The notes under the pieces were generated by a model, which was not told the DNA's origin, made no database searches, and saw only the letters and a program-made list of their open reading frames with translations. Below, in pieces: positions 6,683 through 10,081 of a DNA stretch of 10,081 bases. The position numbers and the translations under genes were made by a program. This DNA is from Spirochaetaceae bacterium (GTDB lineage: Bacteria; Spirochaetota; Spirochaetia; DSM-27196; SKKC01): the NCBI GenBank assembly GCA_003554375.1, contig PWGF01000196.1:1-10081 (forward strand). Direction: 5' to 3'. The first letter of the stretch is position 1. Every line of letters starts with the position of its first letter.

Positions 6683-8350
6683 CTACGCTCCGGCCGGTCC
6701 TCCAGGCCTGCTCTTGCCTGGGCGCTTCAATCGGCCTGCAAGAAAGACCGTCACAATCTCGGCCCGCAGAAACCAATAGTAGAGGAGAACAATCGCTCCC
6801 CCTACTATACAGACGGCAACGACGACTCCGAAGTAAAGTACTGTACTCCCTTCCACCCAAAAGTCTCCGAGGAACTGCTGCACCACCCGAAGGTAGACAA
6901 AGAGCGCAAGTGCAGCACCGGTAGCGTGCGCGAAGCTCCGACCCAACGCCTTCACATCGAAACGCCGGAAACGACGAGACACTTGGTACAGGAGGATGAG
7001 AAGCCCTGTAGTAAACGCCACAGAGTTAGCCACCGACAGACCGACAACCCTGAGATGCGTTTCCTTGAGCCACAAACTAAGAGCTACGTCCAGACAAAGG
7101 ACGAACAATCCAACGCGCAACGGAACTCGATAGTCCCCGTCCGCATAGAACACCCTCTGGAAATAGGTAAACGCCCCTACGCCCAGAAGGCCAAATGAGA
7201 ACCCAGTCAGCACGCGCGCAGCCAGCCGCGTGTTTTCTACGGTAAAGGCCCCCCGTTGGAGCGCCATTGCAATAATCTCCTCGCCGTATACGCCAAGCAC
7301 CACTGAAGAGGGAATCAGTAGCGCGATCAGATACCGGAAACCTGTCTCCGCACTCTCCATCGCCTGGCTTCGCTGCGACGCCGACAGCTGCCGGCTAATC
7401 CGGGGAAACATTACGGTCGTTATCGATGCTGAGAATAGGCCGAAAGGCAGTTGCCAGAAAACGAGCGCGTTGCTCATTGCTGACCCGCTTCCCGGTTCCA
7501 AGCCGCTCGCAAACCGCATGGCCACTTGGTGGTTGACAGTGTAGATCCCGGCCGTGGCAACTACCGGGACCCATTGCCGAAGAACTCTTCGGAAATTGGG
7601 ATCGGAGAAGCGCAACTCGGGTCTGAAATCGTACCCCATTCGGCGCACGAGAGGAATCTGCAACACGACCTGCAGCACCCCCCCGACCAACACGCCTACT
7701 GCCATCGAGAAAATCCCGAGATACTGGTGAAAGAAGAGGATGCTCCCGATCACGGCGACCGAAAACATGATAGGAGCGAGCGCCGGGATGAAGAAACGCT
7801 CGTGACTGTTGAGTGTACCCACGAAGACGGCGCTTATGCTAATGAGAAGCAGGTAGCCTATTACGTAGCGAAACAGCTCTACAGCCAGGGCGTGTCGCTC
7901 CGGCTCGGGGAAATCTAGGAGGATTCGGATCACCGTTGGCGCAAACACGATCGAAAGGAGGATGAGCGGAATCAGGATGAGATACTGGAAGCTCAGAAGA
8001 CTCCGGACTATCCGACGAGGTTCTTCCCCCGATCGATCATGAACGATTCGGTCGGAGAGAACCGGTACAAAGGCGGACGACAGGGCTCCCTCGGCCAGAA
8101 GCTTCCTCAGATTGTTCGGAATCGTGAGAACAAGATGGAGAACGTCCGCCCGGCCCCCGGCCCCGAATACAGCGCCGATGACAGCCATTTTGATGAAACC
8201 GAGTATCCGACTGCCGAATGTGGAGAGCATGACCACGAACGCATTCGCGGCGCTGGTGCTCATCGATCCGGTTACACGGCCGCCCTCACCCGCGCCCACA
8301 TCCTCCGGATCCACCTCGGATACCATCGGGCGATCGGTAGCATCGCTCAC
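6683..8350 (-). CDS. murJ: MurJ/MviN-family lipid II flippase
   Basis: A 555-residue inner-membrane protein of the MOP/MviN family, thought to flip lipid II for peptidoglycan synthesis. The family signature is clear at the N-terminus: SRILGF (47-52), VFGAGGRAD (61-69), and PNNLRKLLAEGALSSAFVPVL (78-98). Many hydrophobic segments follow, consistent with about 14 membrane helices, plus the late YFQRVFYADGDYRVP motif (396-410). Length is usual, slightly extended at both ends: about 30 polar, acidic residues before the first helix and a basic/Gly-Pro tail. The GTG start at 8350 overlaps the tgt stop (GTGA) and has GGAG 5 bases upstream, so translation is probably coupled; an alternative ATG at 8263 has no clear ribosome site. 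Against E. coli MurJ (from memory), Arg18, Asp39 and Arg52 have counterparts (Arg48, Asp69, Arg82), but the Arg24 position is Lys54 and the Arg270 position appears to be Val297. Confidence 0.92.
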   Translation of the reverse strand: MSDATDRPMVSEVDPEDVGAGEGGRVTGSMSTSAANAFVVMLSTFGSRILGFIKMAVIGAVFGAGGRADVLHLVLTIPNNLRKLLAEGALSSAFVPVLSDRIVHDRSGEEPRRIVRSLLSFQYLILIPLILLSIVFAPTVIRILLDFPEPERHALAVELFRYVIGYLLLISISAVFVGTLNSHERFFIPALAPIMFSVAVIGSILFFHQYLGIFSMAVGVLVGGVLQVVLQIPLVRRMGYDFRPELRFSDPNFRRVLRQWVPVVATAGIYTVNHQVAMRFASGLEPGSGSAMSNALVFWQLPFGLFSASITTVMFPRISRQLSASQRSQAMESAETGFRYLIALLIPSSVVLGVYGEEIIAMALQRGAFTVENTRLAARVLTGFSFGLLGVGAFTYFQRVFYADGDYRVPLRVGLFVLCLDVALSLWLKETHLRVVGLSVANSVAFTTGLLILLYQVSRRFRRFDVKALGRSFAHATGAALALFVYLRVVQQFLGDFWVEGSTVLYFGVVVAVCIVGGAIVLLYYWFLRAEIVTVFLAGRLKRPGKSRPGGPAGA

Positions 8351-9555
8351 CCCCGCTCCCCCATTCCGACCTCGGCGTCAACTGGCTGACCGGTGCGGGC
8401 TTCGCTGCTACGAATCCGTTCCCGCTCGTTCCCTTCCAGATATCTCTGGAGAAACCGGCGCTTGAACGCGCCGAAAGTGGCGTTGGCGATTGCGTCTCTG
8501 GCCTCCGACACCAAGTCTGCCAAGAAGCTGAGATTGTGGACCGTAGCTATCATCGGGCCTAGCATCTCTCCGCTCTTAAACAGGTGCCTGACGTATGCCC
8601 GGGAGTACATGCTTACAGACGGGTGAGTGAAATCGCCGTCGATAGGAGCCGGATCATCGGCGAACCTGCTATTCTTGAGCGCAATCCTGCCTCCTCGTGT
8701 GAACACCGTGCCGTTCCGGGCCATCCGTGTCGGCATTACGCAATCGAACATATCGATTCCCTGCTCTATTGCATGAAGGATGTAGTCCGGCGTCCCGATC
8801 CCCATCACGTACCGCGGACGATCCCCCGGCAGTAATTCCGCGCTTAGATCAAGGTACTCCCGGAACACCTCAGCCGGCTCTCCCACCGACAATCCGCCCA
8901 AGGCGTACCCCGGAAGATCCAACTCCAACAGCTCTTCAGCACTCCTGCGTCGCAGATCCGGATAGAAGTTCCCTTGCACGATCCCGAACAGAGCCCCTTC
9001 GTACCATTCTCCGGTGGCGCGCCACGCTTGAGCAGCCCGTGAGGCCCATGCGGTAGTCCGATCCACCGCCTCCGACGCTTCCGCCCTGTCGACTCCATAG
9101 CCCAAGCACACATCCAACGGCATCTGGATATCACTACCCAGGGCGGCCTGGATCTCCACCACCAGCTCCGGCGTGAGCTCATGGTACGATCCGTCAATAT
9201 GGCTACGAAACCGAACCCCGTCATCCGAAACAGTCCGGAACGGTGCCAAAGAGAAGACTTGGAACCCACCTGAGTCGGTAAGGATGTTTCCGTCCCAGCC
9301 GGAAAACGCATGCAGCCCTCCCAGCCGTCGAATGCGGTCGTGTCCAGGCCGCAGATACAGGTGATACGTGTTCCCCAGGATAAGGGCGAAGCCTAACTCC
9401 GCCAGCGTCCGGTGGAATACTCCGCGCACCGTTCCTCCGGTCCCTACCGGCATGAACACCGGGGTCGTCACCGGTCCATGGGGCAACTCGAGCCGTCCCA
9501 CTCGGGCTGAGCTTGAGGCATCGCGTGCTTCTACTACAAAGTTCGCACTCGTCAT
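8347..9555 (-). CDS. tgt: tRNA-guanine transglycosylase lacking the zinc-site cysteines
   Basis: A 402-residue TIM-barrel enzyme. It exchanges guanine 34 for preQ1 in tRNAs with GUN anticodons, a step in queuosine synthesis. Motifs (ATG 9555 numbering) are LTDSGGFQ with Asp94 (general acid/base), PLDVCLGYG with Asp148 and Cys150 in the base pocket, LGGLSVGEP (219-227), MGIGTPDYI, and DMFDCVMPTRMARNG, whose Asp268 corresponds to the family nucleophile. The zinc site is altered. The family's C-x-C-x2-C before YSRAY reads FTHPSV here (309-314), so all three cysteines are gone, although the partner His340 (TVHNL) remains. AAGGA lies 5 bases before ATG 9555 and fixes the start; the longer frame to 9606 only reads through upstream repeats. 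The C-terminus extends about 20 polar residues past the core. The stop overlaps the murJ start by 4 bases. Confidence 0.93.
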   Translation of the reverse strand: MTSANFVVEARDASSSARVGRLELPHGPVTTPVFMPVGTGGTVRGVFHRTLAELGFALILGNTYHLYLRPGHDRIRRLGGLHAFSGWDGNILTDSGGFQVFSLAPFRTVSDDGVRFRSHIDGSYHELTPELVVEIQAALGSDIQMPLDVCLGYGVDRAEASEAVDRTTAWASRAAQAWRATGEWYEGALFGIVQGNFYPDLRRRSAEELLELDLPGYALGGLSVGEPAEVFREYLDLSAELLPGDRPRYVMGIGTPDYILHAIEQGIDMFDCVMPTRMARNGTVFTRGGRIALKNSRFADDPAPIDGDFTHPSVSMYSRAYVRHLFKSGEMLGPMIATVHNLSFLADLVSEARDAIANATFGAFKRRFLQRYLEGNERERIRSSEARTGQPVDAEVGMGERG

Positions 9556-9560
9556 CGCTG

Positions 9561-9565
9561 TCCTT
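9561..9565 (-). promoter_or_regulatory. Ribosome binding site deciding the tgt start
   Basis: AAGGA on the minus strand sits 5 bases before the ATG at 9555, whose product starts MTSANFVVEARD like a normal Tgt. It lies directly between that start and the 14-bp repeat array. Confidence 0.65.
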
Positions 9566-9568
9566 CTA

Positions 9569-9610
9569 CGTTCAACACTCGGCGTCCAACTCTCGGCGTC
9601 GAACACTCAG
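9569..9610. repeat. Three tandem 14-bp repeats in the tgt leader
   Basis: Read on the plus strand, the units are CGTTCAACACTCGG (9569-9582), CGTCCAACTCTCGG (9583-9596) and CGTCGAACACTCAG (9597-9610), contiguous and differing from each other at only two or three positions. On the coding strand of tgt each unit contains a TTGAAC/TTGGAC/TTCGAC core. The array ends 4 bases from the tgt ribosome site and abuts the 34-bp repeats on the other side. Function is unknown; slippage-derived sequence or a protein-binding array are both possible. Confidence 0.85.
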
Positions 9611-9675
9611 ATTCTCGCAATGTAGCCCCCCGGAGAGCTACCAGATTCTCGCAATGTAGCCCCCCGGAGAGCTAC
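9608..9675. repeat. Two perfect tandem 34-bp repeats in the tgt leader
   Basis: Copies at 9608-9641 and 9642-9675 are identical over all 34 bases, with no spacer. Each begins CAGATTCTCGCAATG and ends CCGGAGAGCTAC. On the minus strand, the sense of tgt, each copy encodes GUAGCUCU-CCGG-GGGGCUAC, an 8-bp stem (two G-U pairs) closed by a tetraloop. Identity of both copies in a non-coding region suggests a recent duplication. Confidence 0.95.
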
Positions 9676-9681
9676 TGCGAG
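9648..9681 (-). promoter_or_regulatory. Extended hairpin in the upstream repeat copy (candidate RNA element)
   Basis: In the copy nearer lptF/G the hairpin continues outward. CTCGCA (9648-9653) and TGCGAG (9676-9681) pair outside the GTAGC/GCTAC stem, with a 2-base AT bulge (9654-9655). As minus-strand RNA this gives 6 plus 8 base pairs around a CCGG tetraloop. There is no U-run after it, so it is not a classical intrinsic terminator. It could be a processing site, an mRNA-stabilising stem or an attenuator-like element between lptF/G and tgt. The pairing is seen directly; function is inferred. Confidence 0.5.
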
Positions 9682-9743
9682 GCTCACGCATCTCCGGCTG
9701 TGGTCGAGTCCGGGGATTCGGGTACCGGCTACGCCCCGGTCGG

Positions 9744-10081
9744 CTATGAGCGAGTCCGGGACAGCAGCGCGACTCCGATAGATAGAAACACAGCTACGCT
9801 ACTGAACGCCCCTACATGAGGCGTGATGTAACCAAACCGCGCCAACAAGCCGGTTACCATCTCCAGTACGTAATGCAGCACACTTATCCCCAGCGCCGTC
9901 AGCAAGCTGAAGAGCAGGATATTCTTTTTCAACCGGCTTCCGACTGCGCACGAGATCAGCGTAACCACCAAAGGCGTAAAAGCAAAGCTGTACCGCGACA
10001 GGTAGTCCGTCATCGCCTGACGGTACGGCAAGCCGGCCTCACGTCTCGACTCGACAAACTCGCGCGCTTCCGCACGGCGCA
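9744..10081 (-). CDS. LptF/LptG-family permease, C-terminal fragment
   Basis: The last 111 codons of a gene whose 5' part lies beyond the right edge; the frame is open to the end of the window, so it does not start inside. LptF and LptG form the membrane part of the LptB2FG transporter, which extracts lipopolysaccharide from the inner membrane. The visible part matches the C-terminal membrane domain. A charged stretch (EFVESRREAGLPYRQAMTDYL) is followed by a helix around YSFAFTPLVVTLISCAVGSR, then a short basic loop (LKKN). A long helix pair follows (LLFSLLTALGISVLHYVLEM), then GYITPHVGAF and a final helix ending LLSRTRS. This layout of three C-terminal helices with a Pro before the last one is typical of YjgP/YjgQ proteins. 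LptF and LptG cannot be told apart from this piece, so no symbol is given. tgt follows after 188 bp. Confidence 0.8.
   Translation of the reverse strand, partial: RRAEAREFVESRREAGLPYRQAMTDYLSRYSFAFTPLVVTLISCAVGSRLKKNILLFSLLTALGISVLHYVLEMVTGLLARFGYITPHVGAFSSVAVFLSIGVALLSRTRS

Noticed and set aside
5752..6924. A 390-codon open frame on the plus strand opposite the HEAT gene and the end of murJ.
   Set aside because: It lies antisense to two well-supported genes. Its product is rich in Arg/Ser/Leu without domain features, as expected for the complement of an Asp/Glu/Ala/Leu-rich gene, and it crosses an intergenic gap.
9556..9606. A 17-residue N-terminal extension of Tgt to an ATG at 9606.
   Set aside because: The extension translates the 14-bp tandem repeats, has no matching ribosome site, and the ATG at 9555 has AAGGA at proper spacing.
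9608..9675. A minimal CRISPR array formed by the 34-bp repeats.
   Set aside because: The two copies are directly joined without a spacer, and no cas gene is present.
9710..9739. An intrinsic terminator after lptF/G from the CCGGGG/CCCCGG pair.
   Set aside because: The stem is only 6 bp with an 18-base loop and no U-tract follows, so it is not a credible terminator.
9556..9743. A preQ1 riboswitch in the tgt leader.
   Set aside because: I looked for the short pseudoknot pattern with its A-rich tail and did not see it. The hairpins found belong to the tandem repeats.

Overview
The window looks like chromosomal DNA of a fairly GC-rich, didermic bacterium, most probably a spirochaete. The main clue is a roughly 900-residue protein that carries a complete GreA at the end of a long helical-repeat region. 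From memory, this architecture is typical of spirochaetes and also occurs in chlamydiae. An LptF/LptG-type permease fragment indicates an outer membrane with lipopolysaccharide-like export, or a homologous system. The assignment rests on protein architecture alone, and I could not run a search.

Layout. Positions 1-1001 hold two genes on the minus strand: rpe (ribulose-phosphate 3-epimerase) and, downstream, the start of an exported protein that leaves the window. Positions 1002-1288 are a divergent intergenic region with a near-consensus housekeeping promoter pointing right and an imperfect inverted repeat just upstream of it. Positions 1289-5019 hold a two-gene plus-strand unit: a TPR protein and the giant GreA fusion. 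This unit meets the next one tail to tail with 21 bp between stop codons. Positions 5041-10081 hold a minus-strand unit read in the order lptF/lptG-like (5' end cut off), tgt, murJ, and an exported HEAT-repeat protein. tgt and murJ share a 4-base stop/start overlap.

How the genes fit together. The plus-strand pair is probably concerned with transcription: GreA rescues backtracked RNA polymerase, and both proteins have helical repeat regions that could bind partners. The minus-strand unit combines envelope assembly (LPS-type transport, lipid II flipping, an exported acidic HEAT scaffold) with tRNA queuosine modification. rpe belongs to the pentose phosphate pathway.

The points most worth a second look are these. 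The Tgt lacks all three cysteines of the family's zinc site. The tgt leader contains two nested families of tandem repeats, one encoding a strong hairpin. The MurJ lacks two arginines known to matter in the E. coli enzyme. The giant GreA contains a UvrD-tail/Tudor-like segment. I found no tRNA, rRNA, CRISPR array, insertion sequence or recognisable phage gene. No wholly new system is evident; the novelty lies in divergent versions of core proteins and in the repeat-rich leader.
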